A DNA stretch of 11,895 bases from an uncultured Porphyromonadaceae bacterium (GTDB lineage: Bacteria > Bacteroidota > Bacteroidia > Bacteroidales > Muribaculaceae). Below the pieces are notes generated by a model, which was given only the letters and a program-made list of their open reading frames with translations, did not search any database and was not told the origin of the DNA. The stretch is from NCBI GenBank assembly GCA_900546835.1, contig UREH01000066.1, forward strand, positions 1 through 11,895, given 5' to 3'. The stretch's first letter is position 1. Each line of letters starts with the position of its first letter. A program made the translations under genes and the position numbers. Shown here piece after piece: positions 1 through 8,289 of this stretch.

Positions 1-36
1 GACAGCCAAAAATCAACATTCTAATACCATTAATTG

Positions 37-2967
37 ATGAAACCAACTGCAATCAGATTTGCAATGGCCTGCTGCATTTTCGCACTCGCCATACTCATAG
101 CCCCCGCAGCCATCGCCCAGAATATGGTTAGCGGTACGGTTGTGGACGGGCAGAACGAGCCTGTGATCGGCGCGAGCGTGATGGTGAAAGGCACCACCTC
201 GGGCGTGGCAACCGGCATCGACGGTGATTTCTCCATCGCCGCAAAGCCCTCCGACGTACTGAAGGTATCGGCTGTAGGATATAAGACGGCCGAGGTGAAG
301 GTGGAAGGCACCGCTCCCATCCGCATAACGCTTGAGGAGAGCTCCGAAGTGCTTGACGAAGTGGTCGTAATCGGCTACGGCACTTCCACCAAGAAAGAAC
401 TTACAGGCTCTGTGGCCAGCATGAAGAAGGAGGAACTGAATCCGGGAACATTCCCCAACGCCATGGGCATGCTCCAGGGCAAGGTGGCCGGCCTTCAGAT
501 TGTGAACCCATCGGGCGCCGATCCTACGGCCAAGTATGAGATACTTCTGCGCGGCACTAACACTCTTGCCGCCGGCCAGGGCCCGCTCGTGATTATCGAC
601 GGCGTGGCCGGAGCAGACATCCGCAACATCAACCCGCAGGATATCGAGAGCATTGACGTGCTGAAGGACGGCTCGGCAGCCGCCATCTATGGTACGCGCG
701 GCACCAACGGCGTAATCATCGTAACAACCCGCCGTGCCCGCGAAGGCCGCGCCGAGGTGACCTACGAAGGCCAGTTCACCGTAGGCAAGGTTACGCGCCG
801 CGCAGTTCCGCTGACGGCAAGCGAATTCAATTATGTAATCGACACCTACCGCCCCGAACTCTCAGGCTCCAAGTATGGCGCCGATACCGATTGGTTCGAC
901 GAAATCACCCGTACCCCCATCAGCCACAAGCACACACTCTCGCTTAGCGGAGGCACCGAGAAATTCTCGCACTTTACCTCGCTCAACTACGAGAAGGCCG
1001 AGGGCGTTCAGCGCGGCAACGACTTCGAAAAGATTGCCGGACGCACCAACATCCGCCAGATCCTGCTCGAGGGATGGGTCGACGTCGATGTGAACCTCTT
1101 CATCACGCACCGCAAATACAATCCCTCGAACACTTCCGCATTCCAGCAAGCGTTCATTCATAATCCCACGGAGCCGGTCTACGACCCCTCCAACTCCACA
1201 TCGGGAGGCTACTACCGCATCGAGGCTATGGAATACTACAATCCCGTGGCCATGATCAACGAGCGCACCAGCACTACCGTTAACGACAACTTCGGCGGTA
1301 ATGCCCGCGTTACCCTCAACATCAAGCCAATCAAAGGGTTGAAATGGGACGCTTTCCTGGCTCTCTCGCGTGAGTCCAACGAGTCGAAGACCTATAGCAC
1401 GCATTTTTATCCCAGCATAATCGGCACCGACGGTTCGGCTGAAATCAGCAACTACAAGAACAACGACACCCAGTTCGAGACAACCCTCAACTATATCCGT
1501 TCATTCGGGCCCCATTCGCTTCAGGCTCTCCTTGGCTACACCTATCAGAAAGGTACTGAAAATTCGGCCGGCATGAGCAACGTGGGCTTCGACTTCGACG
1601 ACACCGAGACCAACGACATCGGCTCCGGCACCGGACTGCTCAACGGCAAGGCCGGCCTGAGTTCCTACAAGGAGTCGCATACCTATATCGGCTTCTTCGG
1701 CCGCGTGCTCTATAACTACGACCAGCGCTACCTGGCATCCGTATCGCTACGCCGTGACGGATCCTCGCGCTTCGGCAAAAACAACAAGTGGGGATGGTTC
1801 CCAGCCGTATCGCTCGGCTGGCGCATCAGCCGCGAGGCCTTCCTGCGCGATGTGGAATGGCTTAACGAACTGAAAATCCGCGGCGGCTACGGTGTGACCG
1901 GCAACCAGGACTTCTCCAACTATAAGTCGCTCATACTGATGACTACTGCCGGCAAGTTCTGGTACAACGGCGAGTGGATCAACACCTATCAGCCTGCATC
2001 CAACCCCAACCCCGACCTGCAGTGGGAAAAGAAGAAAGAATTCAACATCGGCCTTGACGCCCAGCTCTTCAACAGCCGCCTGAACGTTACGTTCGACTAC
2101 TACCACCGCACAACCGACAATCTGCTCTACAACTACACTGTGCCTACTCCTCCCTACATCTTCAATACGCTGTTTACCAACGTGGGCAAGGTGACCAACC
2201 AGGGCGTGGAACTGACGATTTCGGCAATCCCCGTGAAGACCAAGGACTTTACCTGGAGCACCACATATCTGATCGCACATAACACCAACAAACTCGACAA
2301 ATTCACCAACGAGGAATTCACAAACGGTACCTATAAGGTTGGATGGTCGGCTCCCGGCAAATGCTACACCCAGCGCCTGATTGAGGGCGAATCGCTCGGC
2401 ACATTCTACGGTCCGATCTTCCTCGGAACCGATACCGACGGCAAGGACGTGCTCCTTGGCCAGAACGACGACGGCACCGTGCCCGAAGAAAAATGGGAGA
2501 AACTCGGATGCGCCTATCCGAAGGTGACAATGAGCTGGAGCAACACATTCCTCTGGCGCAAATGGGACCTGAGCTTCTCGCTGCGCGCATCGCTCGGCGG
2601 CAAGGTGCTCAACGATATGGCAATGCGCTACGCCAACCTCGACCGTCTCGGCCTGAACAACATCTCCTCCGACTTCCTCGACGACCAGGGCCATACCGAG
2701 CTCGGCACGAAATATTCCTCCAAATATGTGGAGGATGGCTCCTTCCTGAAGATGGACAACCTTACACTGGGCTATACCTTCACGTTCCCCTCGAAGTTCA
2801 TCCAGACCCTTCGCCTGAACTTCACGGCCCAGAACGTATTCACCATCACCAAGTACAAGGGCATCGACCCCGAAGTCGGCATCACCGGCCTCGAACCCGG
2901 ACTTGAGGGACTTACCTACTATCCCCGCACCACCGAGTTCACTTTCGGCGTCACCGCAAAATTCTAA
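37..2967 (+). CDS. SusC/RagA-type TonB-dependent outer-membrane transporter
   Basis: This 976-residue protein should form the outer-membrane barrel that imports an oligosaccharide-like ligand, powered by TonB, with the SusD-type protein encoded next to it. Residues 1-28 are a signal peptide ending in AIAQ. Residues about 31-100 form a carboxypeptidase-regulatory-like domain (VSGTVVDGQNEPVIGA). A TonB-box-like DEVVVIGYGT lies at 107-116. The plug follows, with the SusC signature VIIDGV (185-190), DIESIDVLKDGSAAAIYGTR (202-221) and GVIIVTT. The rest is barrel, ending in a terminal Phe (TFGVTAKF) as expected for BAM-inserted porins. There is no N-terminal STN domain, so it gives no sign of signalling to an anti-sigma factor. 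The frame also opens with TTG at 34; I chose the ATG at 37 because the basic signal-peptide start (MKPTAIRF) begins there. No Shine-Dalgarno site is visible; the leader is AT-rich. The family call is secure; the ligand is unknown. Confidence 0.96.
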   Translation: MKPTAIRFAMACCIFALAILIAPAAIAQNMVSGTVVDGQNEPVIGASVMVKGTTSGVATGIDGDFSIAAKPSDVLKVSAVGYKTAEVKVEGTAPIRITLEESSEVLDEVVVIGYGTSTKKELTGSVASMKKEELNPGTFPNAMGMLQGKVAGLQIVNPSGADPTAKYEILLRGTNTLAAGQGPLVIIDGVAGADIRNINPQDIESIDVLKDGSAAAIYGTRGTNGVIIVTTRRAREGRAEVTYEGQFTVGKVTRRAVPLTASEFNYVIDTYRPELSGSKYGADTDWFDEITRTPISHKHTLSLSGGTEKFSHFTSLNYEKAEGVQRGNDFEKIAGRTNIRQILLEGWVDVDVNLFITHRKYNPSNTSAFQQAFIHNPTEPVYDPSNSTSGGYYRIEAMEYYNPVAMINERTSTTVNDNFGGNARVTLNIKPIKGLKWDAFLALSRESNESKTYSTHFYPSIIGTDGSAEISNYKNNDTQFETTLNYIRSFGPHSLQALLGYTYQKGTENSAGMSNVGFDFDDTETNDIGSGTGLLNGKAGLSSYKESHTYIGFFGRVLYNYDQRYLASVSLRRDGSSRFGKNNKWGWFPAVSLGWRISREAFLRDVEWLNELKIRGGYGVTGNQDFSNYKSLILMTTAGKFWYNGEWINTYQPASNPNPDLQWEKKKEFNIGLDAQLFNSRLNVTFDYYHRTTDNLLYNYTVPTPPYIFNTLFTNVGKVTNQGVELTISAIPVKTKDFTWSTTYLIAHNTNKLDKFTNEEFTNGTYKVGWSAPGKCYTQRLIEGESLGTFYGPIFLGTDTDGKDVLLGQNDDGTVPEEKWEKLGCAYPKVTMSWSNTFLWRKWDLSFSLRASLGGKVLNDMAMRYANLDRLGLNNISSDFLDDQGHTELGTKYSSKYVEDGSFLKMDNLTLGYTFTFPSKFIQTLRLNFTAQNVFTITKYKGIDPEVGITGLEPGLEGLTYYPRTTEFTFGVTAKF

Positions 2968-3000
2968 AAGAGTGTAAATCTCCATAAAAGAAATCACGCA

Positions 3001-4560
3001 ATGAAAAGCATCATCAAATACATCGCCCTGGGCATGGCCGGCCTCGCCGCATCAAGCGCCTGCACCGACCTCGACGAAGAGGTATACAGCCAGATTCCGA
3101 TGGACAACTTTTTCAAAAACGAAAAAGAACTTGTGGCCAACGCCGGACGCGCCTACACCAAGATGCAGGGCTACAACGCCGAGCAGAGCCTCTGGACACT
3201 GCTTCTTCAAGCCTCCGACGAGTGTGCCGTGCCGGCTACCAATACCGGCAGCTGGTATAGCGGCGGCCGCTACCAGGAAGTGCAGAACAATATCATTCCC
3301 CCGTCGAACCGCCTGCTGAAAAAAGGGTGGGACTGGATTTTCAACGGCATAGCCGCCTGCAACGAAATCATCTACGAGACTGAAATCTCTGAAGTGGAAT
3401 TCGAGGGTAAGGACAAGATTCTGGCCGAAATGAAGACCCTCCGCGCTTTCTTCTATTACGAGGCAATGGCCAACTGGGGCAACATACCCTTCACCATCAA
3501 CTATACCGATACGGGCTATCCCGAGCAGAAAGACCGCCGGTTTGTGTTCGATTTCCTGGTCAAGGAACTCTCGCCCGAGTTGATTTCCAAACTCGACCGA
3601 CATCCCGCATCGACCAACTACGGGCGCGCCAATCAGGCCACAGCCTACTGCATTCTCGCCAAGATGTATCTCAACGCCGAGAAGTGGTTCGGTACACCTA
3701 TGTATCGCGAGGCCGAACAGGCCGCCAAAAATGTGATGGATATCGGCGATTATCAGATTGAGGACACCTACGGCATCAACTTCGCCGTCAACAACGAGCC
3801 CTCACGCGAAAATATCTTCGTGATAGTCTACGACCACGTGGCCATCCCCTCGGGCAGCCGTTCGTTCTACCTCTATACGCTCACGCTCGAGCCGGAATCG
3901 TGCCCCACGTTCAACATCACCGCTTCGCCCTGGTCGGGTTTCATCTGCCAACCCGACTTCTTCCAGAGCTATGATGCCGCCGATGCGCGCCGCGATCTTA
4001 CGTGGCTCTACGGCCCGCAGGTCGATGTTAAGGGAAATCCCATCATGGTCGACGGTCGGCAGATGAGCTACAATCCGGTGTTCGACGAGATTCATTACTA
4101 CAACGTGAACGGCGGTCGCCAGAAATTCGACGGCGCACGCATCTGCAAATGGCCGTATCAGACCGACGGCATGCTCACTTCGGGCGAGACCTGCATGGAC
4201 AACGATTTTGCCATTTTCCGCTATGCCGACGTAGTGCTGATGTATGTGGAGGCGCTTGTACGCCAGGGGCGTACTGCCGATGCAGTCAACCTCCCCGAGT
4301 TCCAGAAAATCCGCACCCGCGTGGGGCTGCAGCCCTACACGGTGGGACAGCTCACTCTCGACGAACTTTATGCCGAACGCGGCCGCGAACTTGCATGGGA
4401 AGGATGGCGCCACGAGGATATGATCCGTTTCGGCAAATACCTCAAACAGTACTGGGCACATCCCGCTCAGGAAGGCGACACCTTCCGCGAACTTTTCCCG
4501 ATTCCTACCGAAATTCTCAACGCCAACCCCAAACTCCATCAGAATCCCGATTACAATTGA
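3001..4560 (+). CDS. SusD/RagB-type surface glycan-binding lipoprotein
   Basis: This 519-residue lipoprotein should sit as a lid on the SusC-type barrel encoded 33 bases upstream and capture the ligand at the cell surface. The signal peptide ends in a lipobox with the lipidated Cys at residue 21 (AASSAC). The next residues, TDLDEE, are acidic, as in Bacteroidota surface-export signals. Family hallmarks are the FFKNEKEL start of the mature domain, the TLRAFFYYEAMANWGNIPF stretch (about 146-164), the TPR-like region YGRANQATAYCILAKMYLNA (207-226), and a C-terminal ELYAERGRELAWEGWRHEDM block shortly before the end. Length is normal for the family. The gap to susC holds only an A-rich leader, so both are almost certainly co-transcribed. 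The sequence alone does not identify the ligand. Confidence 0.96.
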   Translation: MKSIIKYIALGMAGLAASSACTDLDEEVYSQIPMDNFFKNEKELVANAGRAYTKMQGYNAEQSLWTLLLQASDECAVPATNTGSWYSGGRYQEVQNNIIPPSNRLLKKGWDWIFNGIAACNEIIYETEISEVEFEGKDKILAEMKTLRAFFYYEAMANWGNIPFTINYTDTGYPEQKDRRFVFDFLVKELSPELISKLDRHPASTNYGRANQATAYCILAKMYLNAEKWFGTPMYREAEQAAKNVMDIGDYQIEDTYGINFAVNNEPSRENIFVIVYDHVAIPSGSRSFYLYTLTLEPESCPTFNITASPWSGFICQPDFFQSYDAADARRDLTWLYGPQVDVKGNPIMVDGRQMSYNPVFDEIHYYNVNGGRQKFDGARICKWPYQTDGMLTSGETCMDNDFAIFRYADVVLMYVEALVRQGRTADAVNLPEFQKIRTRVGLQPYTVGQLTLDELYAERGRELAWEGWRHEDMIRFGKYLKQYWAHPAQEGDTFRELFPIPTEILNANPKLHQNPDYN

Positions 4561-4689
4561 TGTCGTTGCGGGTCGGATTTAAAGCAATACACGTTTCATG
4601 ATGACCGCTCATTCTCCTCTTCTCTCCATTTTTTCAACACCTTATTCAGAAACTGACAGCAAATAAACTCCTCTCCCCAAATTAATTCC
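4561..4689 (+). other. Intergenic gap between the SusD-type gene and the DraG-fold genes
   Basis: This 129-base non-coding stretch holds a pyrimidine-rich run at about 4606-4635 and an ATTAATT directly before the next ATG (4681-4687). I see no convincing hairpin with a U-tract and no clear Bacteroidota promoter (TTTG about 33 upstream plus TAnnTTTG about 7 upstream of a start). The likeliest reading is a read-through spacer in one long transcript, although a separate promoter cannot be excluded. Confidence 0.4.
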
Positions 4690-6678
4690 ATGAAAACCAT
4701 AATCAATTGTCTGGTAGCTGCCTCGCTGGCTGTAGGCTGTAGCGCAGACGCTGTGGGCGCCGAAAAAATAAAAGCCGACGTGCTCCGCGACAAAATCGCC
4801 GGAGCCTGGATCGGTCAGATGGTAGGCAATATCTACGGTCTTCCGTTTGAAAACAAATTCGTCGACGAGCCGGCACCAGAGTCGCGTTTCCCCTTCGGGT
4901 ACACCAAGAATATTGACAAACTCGAGAAATACGACGGAGCTTTTTCCGACGACGATACCGACGTGGAATACATCTACCTGACGTTGATGGAGAAATACGG
5001 CATCGAACCTACCTACGCTCAGATGCGCGACGGGTGGATGTATCATATCCGCGACCGCGTGTGGCTTGCCAACCGCGCCGCCCTGGGGCTCATGCACCTG
5101 GGCTATACGCCTCCCTTCACAGGCTCGGAAAAGCTGAATCCCCATTGGTATCAGATCGATCCACAGCTTATCAACGAAATCTGGGCCTATACAGCCCCGG
5201 GAATGCCGGCCTACGCCGTAGGCAAGAGCGACTGGGCGGCCCGTATCACAAGCGATTCCTGGGCCGCAGCTCCCACGGCTCTCTACGGCGCCATGTATGC
5301 CGAGGCATTTTTCGAGAACAATCTGACCAAACTGATCGAGAAAGGGTTGAAATATCTGCCGGCCGACGACCGCTACGCCATGGGCGTGCGAGAATGTATC
5401 GAGCTTCACAAGCAGTATCCCGACGACTGGGTGAAGGCGCGCCAGATTATCGCCGACGAATTCTATGTGAACGAAGACCCGATGACCAAGACAATTTGGA
5501 ACGCCGACCTTAACGGCCTGATGGGTATTCTGGCTATGCTCTACGGCAACGGCGACTTTCAGCGTACGCTCGACCTCAGCTGCGCCATGGGCTTCGACTG
5601 CGACAACCAGGCTGCTACAATTTCCGGTCTGATGGGTATAATTCTCGGTGCATCGAAACTTCCGACCGACCTCACGATGCCCGTGAAGGGGTGGACTAAA
5701 CCCTTCAACGACCGCTACATCAACATCACGCGCTACGACATGCCCGACGCCTCGATTCAGGACATCATCGACCGTACATACCGTCAGGCCATCAACGTGA
5801 TTACCGCCAATGGCGGAAAGGTGAAAGGCAACGAGGTGTATATCAATCCGAAGGCCACGTTCAATCCGCCGCTGGAATTCTGTATCGGCCCGATGCCCGA
5901 CCTCACCGTTGGCATGCCTGCCGACTACGATTTCGCCTGCACGGCCAACCGTGGCTACAAATGGACCATGACCGGAGGTGCACTTCCCGCCGGACTGACC
6001 TTCAACAATGGTCGTCTGGAAGGTACTCCTCAGACAGCCGGCAAATACGACATCACCCTGGCGCTTGCGGGCAACGGCAAAGAGCTGACGAAGGATTTCC
6101 AGATTCTCGTGAAACCCGAGAACCTGGCCATGCAGGCCGATACCATCTATGCCAACGTCCGCACGCTCAATGAGACTGTGCTCGACTCCTGCTGGATTAC
6201 CTTCGGCAAGCCGATGTATGCCAAGAGCGTCGACGTGATCCGCGATGGCGTGAAGAAGGGGGCCGGCTCGGTATTCTATACTCTGGCCGAGAAGTCCAAT
6301 CGCCCGAAAATCGACTATTTCGGCTACGGATGGGCCGATCCCCGCACCGTCGACATGATTGAACTTAATACAGGCTGCCTCGAAGAGTTCGGCGGCTGGT
6401 TCACCGACCTCAGCATTCAGTATCTCGACGAGAAAGGGCGCTGGCGCGATGTGGGTCTATACACTTCGAATCCCGCCCTTCCGGAAACCGACATTGTGTT
6501 CTTCCAGCCTCATTTCGCCCAGTTTATTCTTGAGTTCGCTCCGGTTACTACCCGCGGCATCCGTGTGCTGGTCGACACCAAAACCCAGCCTCACTGGCAT
6601 AAGTATACCAAAAACGTTTCCAATTTCACCTCGATAACCGAACTCGGAGTCTATAACCTTTCTAAAGACGGCAAATAA
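4690..6678 (+). CDS. Secreted DraG/ARH-fold glycohydrolase with Ig-like and discoidin-like modules
   Basis: The protein has 662 residues. Residues about 28-385 have the all-alpha ADP-ribosylglycohydrolase (DraG/ARH, Pfam ADP_ribosyl_GH) pattern. Its marks are the N-terminal helix LRDKIAGAWIGQMVGNIYG with Glu54, a metal-site-like S86-D87-D88-D89-T90, and D303-C-D305-N306 followed by QAATISGLMGIILGA. Residues about 400-475 resemble a 'putative Ig' (He_PIG) module: WTMTGG.LPAGLTF...GRLEGTPQTAGKYDITLALA. Residues about 480-657 look discoidin/F5-8-like (WFTDLSIQYLDEKGRWRDV, then SITELGVYNL), suggesting carbohydrate binding. The export signal is ambiguous: a weak lipobox at Cys17 (LAVGC) or signal peptidase I cleavage after VGA24. 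The family would cleave ribosyl N- or O-linkages; here a PUL glycan or furanoside is as likely as ADP-ribose. Two family positions differ: the Asp of GDxxG is Gln43, and the Thr after DxD is Asn306. The stop codon abuts the next ATG. Confidence 0.85.
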   Translation: MKTIINCLVAASLAVGCSADAVGAEKIKADVLRDKIAGAWIGQMVGNIYGLPFENKFVDEPAPESRFPFGYTKNIDKLEKYDGAFSDDDTDVEYIYLTLMEKYGIEPTYAQMRDGWMYHIRDRVWLANRAALGLMHLGYTPPFTGSEKLNPHWYQIDPQLINEIWAYTAPGMPAYAVGKSDWAARITSDSWAAAPTALYGAMYAEAFFENNLTKLIEKGLKYLPADDRYAMGVRECIELHKQYPDDWVKARQIIADEFYVNEDPMTKTIWNADLNGLMGILAMLYGNGDFQRTLDLSCAMGFDCDNQAATISGLMGIILGASKLPTDLTMPVKGWTKPFNDRYINITRYDMPDASIQDIIDRTYRQAINVITANGGKVKGNEVYINPKATFNPPLEFCIGPMPDLTVGMPADYDFACTANRGYKWTMTGGALPAGLTFNNGRLEGTPQTAGKYDITLALAGNGKELTKDFQILVKPENLAMQADTIYANVRTLNETVLDSCWITFGKPMYAKSVDVIRDGVKKGAGSVFYTLAEKSNRPKIDYFGYGWADPRTVDMIELNTGCLEEFGGWFTDLSIQYLDEKGRWRDVGLYTSNPALPETDIVFFQPHFAQFILEFAPVTTRGIRVLVDTKTQPHWHKYTKNVSNFTSITELGVYNLSKDGK

Positions 6679-8289
6679 ATGAAGCGTATCGCAATAATTT
6701 TCTCTATTGCCCTTGCGGTATCCGCGGCGTCGGCCGCACAGCCGCGCAGTGTAGAGATGTCGAAGGCCGAACTGCTCGACAAGATAAAGGGCGGATGGGC
6801 CGCACAGACCATAGGCGTTGTGTTCGGAGCTCCGGTGGAATTCAAGTTCACCGGCTCATACACCCAGGACTATCAGCCTATACCCTGGTCGGAGCACTAT
6901 GTGAAATACTGGTGGGAACAGAAGCCCGGCCTCTTCGACGACATCTACAACGACTGCACTTTCGTGGAGACCTTCGAGCGTCTCGGACTCGACTGCTCGC
7001 AGGAGGAGCTTGCCAAGGCCTTCGCTTTCGCCGACTACCATCTGGCCCACGCCAACCAGGCCGGCCGCTACAACATCCGCAACGGCATCATGCCCCCCGA
7101 GTCGGGCAACTGGCTCAACAACCCCCACGCCGACGACCTTGATTTCCAGATCGAGGCCGACTTTATCGGACTGATGGCCCCCGCAATGGTGCCCGAGGCC
7201 TTGCGTATCGCCGACAAGGTGGGCCACATAATGAACTCGGGCGACGGATTCTACGGCGGTGCCTTCGTGGCAGGCCTTTACAGCAGTGCCTTCTATCTCG
7301 ACAATCCGCGCGATATAGTTGAGACCGCTCTCGCTCCGATTCCGCAGGAGAGCACTTTCTACCGCTGCATCCGCGACGTGCTCGACTTCCATCGCCTCAA
7401 TCCCGACGACTGGAAAGCCTGCTGGGAATACCTGCAGCGCCACTGGAATGTGGACGTAGGTTGCCCGAAGGGCGTTTTCCTAAGTTTCAATATCGACGCC
7501 AAACTCAATTCGGCGTTCGTTGCTCTCGCAATGCTCTACGGCAACGGCGACTTCACCGACACGCTCGATATAGCTGCCCGTTGCGGCCAGGACGCTGACT
7601 GTAACCCCGCCACCGCCGGCGGTGTGCTCGGTGTGATGAAAGGCTACAGCGGTATCCCCGCTTTCTGGCTTGATCCGCTCAAGGAGGTGGAGAACCTCAA
7701 CTTTGAGGGCACCGACATATCGCTTGCAAGCTCATATCAGATGAGCTACAACCAGGCCCTTAAACTTATCGAGAAAAACGGAGGCCGAGTGGGGGCCGAC
7801 AAGGTGATGATTCCAATCGAGAAAGCTTCCGTACTTCCGCTGGAACAGAACTTCACCAACACCTACCCGCTGTTTCGCGAACGCAAGGACTGCTTCCTCG
7901 ACAAGGAGTATGAATTCTCGTTCGACGGCAACGGCTTTGTGATCTGGGGCAACATCTGCTCTCTGCGCCATATCAACAAGGACTACATAAACCGCGTTTC
8001 CATCCGCCATATCGGTTCGGAGGTGTTCGGTCTCGCCGAACCCGACGACCCCTATGTGGCCGATGTGCAGGTGTGGATCGACGGCAAGCTTGACCAGACG
8101 GTGAAGATGCCGATGCGCAACACCGACCGCCGCGTGGAGCCGGCCTGGAAGTATCTTCTCCCCGAGGGACCGCACACCGTTCGCCTCGTATGGACCAATC
8201 CGAACAAAAACTACACGATCCGTATCAACGACATCATGTATTACTCGGAGAAACCTAACAACAACCGCTTTTATTCCAATCTGAAATGA
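6679..8289 (+). CDS. Periplasmic-type DraG/ARH-fold glycohydrolase with beta-rich C-terminal domain
   Basis: The protein has 536 residues and a signal peptidase I type leader (MKRIAIIFSIALAVSAASAA, cleavage near residue 20) with no lipobox, so the periplasm is its probable location. Residues about 27-370 have the DraG/ARH helical fold. They show LLDKIKGGWAAQTIG, Glu54 in GAPVEF, HADDLDFQIEADFIG (150-164), GHIMNSGDGFYGG (182-194), and CGQDADCNPATAGG (302-315) at the place of the second metal motif. The first metal motif, normally T/S-D-D-T, reads N91-D92-C93-T94, so one family Asp is missing. Residues about 378-524 form a beta-rich domain (VWIDGK, EGPHTVRLVWTNPNKNYTIR) that I cannot name; it recurs in the next gene. 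It starts directly after the previous stop codon and overlaps the next gene by 4 bases. Exported glycoside or ribosyl hydrolase is the best call; the substrate is open. Confidence 0.82.
   Translation: MKRIAIIFSIALAVSAASAAQPRSVEMSKAELLDKIKGGWAAQTIGVVFGAPVEFKFTGSYTQDYQPIPWSEHYVKYWWEQKPGLFDDIYNDCTFVETFERLGLDCSQEELAKAFAFADYHLAHANQAGRYNIRNGIMPPESGNWLNNPHADDLDFQIEADFIGLMAPAMVPEALRIADKVGHIMNSGDGFYGGAFVAGLYSSAFYLDNPRDIVETALAPIPQESTFYRCIRDVLDFHRLNPDDWKACWEYLQRHWNVDVGCPKGVFLSFNIDAKLNSAFVALAMLYGNGDFTDTLDIAARCGQDADCNPATAGGVLGVMKGYSGIPAFWLDPLKEVENLNFEGTDISLASSYQMSYNQALKLIEKNGGRVGADKVMIPIEKASVLPLEQNFTNTYPLFRERKDCFLDKEYEFSFDGNGFVIWGNICSLRHINKDYINRVSIRHIGSEVFGLAEPDDPYVADVQVWIDGKLDQTVKMPMRNTDRRVEPAWKYLLPEGPHTVRLVWTNPNKNYTIRINDIMYYSEKPNNNRFYSNLK

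Noticed and set aside
2493-2906. Plus-strand frame of 137 codons inside the SusC-type gene
   Set aside because: Arg- and Pro-rich out-of-frame translation of barrel-coding DNA with no leader or motif.
1747-2997. Long open frame of 416 codons on the minus strand, opposite the SusC-type gene
   Set aside because: The plus strand here encodes a clear TonB-dependent barrel. The antisense frame has no recognisable domain or leader and is explained by GC-rich third codon positions.
4561-4689. Possible terminator or promoter between the SusD-type and first glycohydrolase genes
   Set aside because: No stable stem with a U-tract and no TAnnTTTG promoter box was found; only a pyrimidine-rich run is present.
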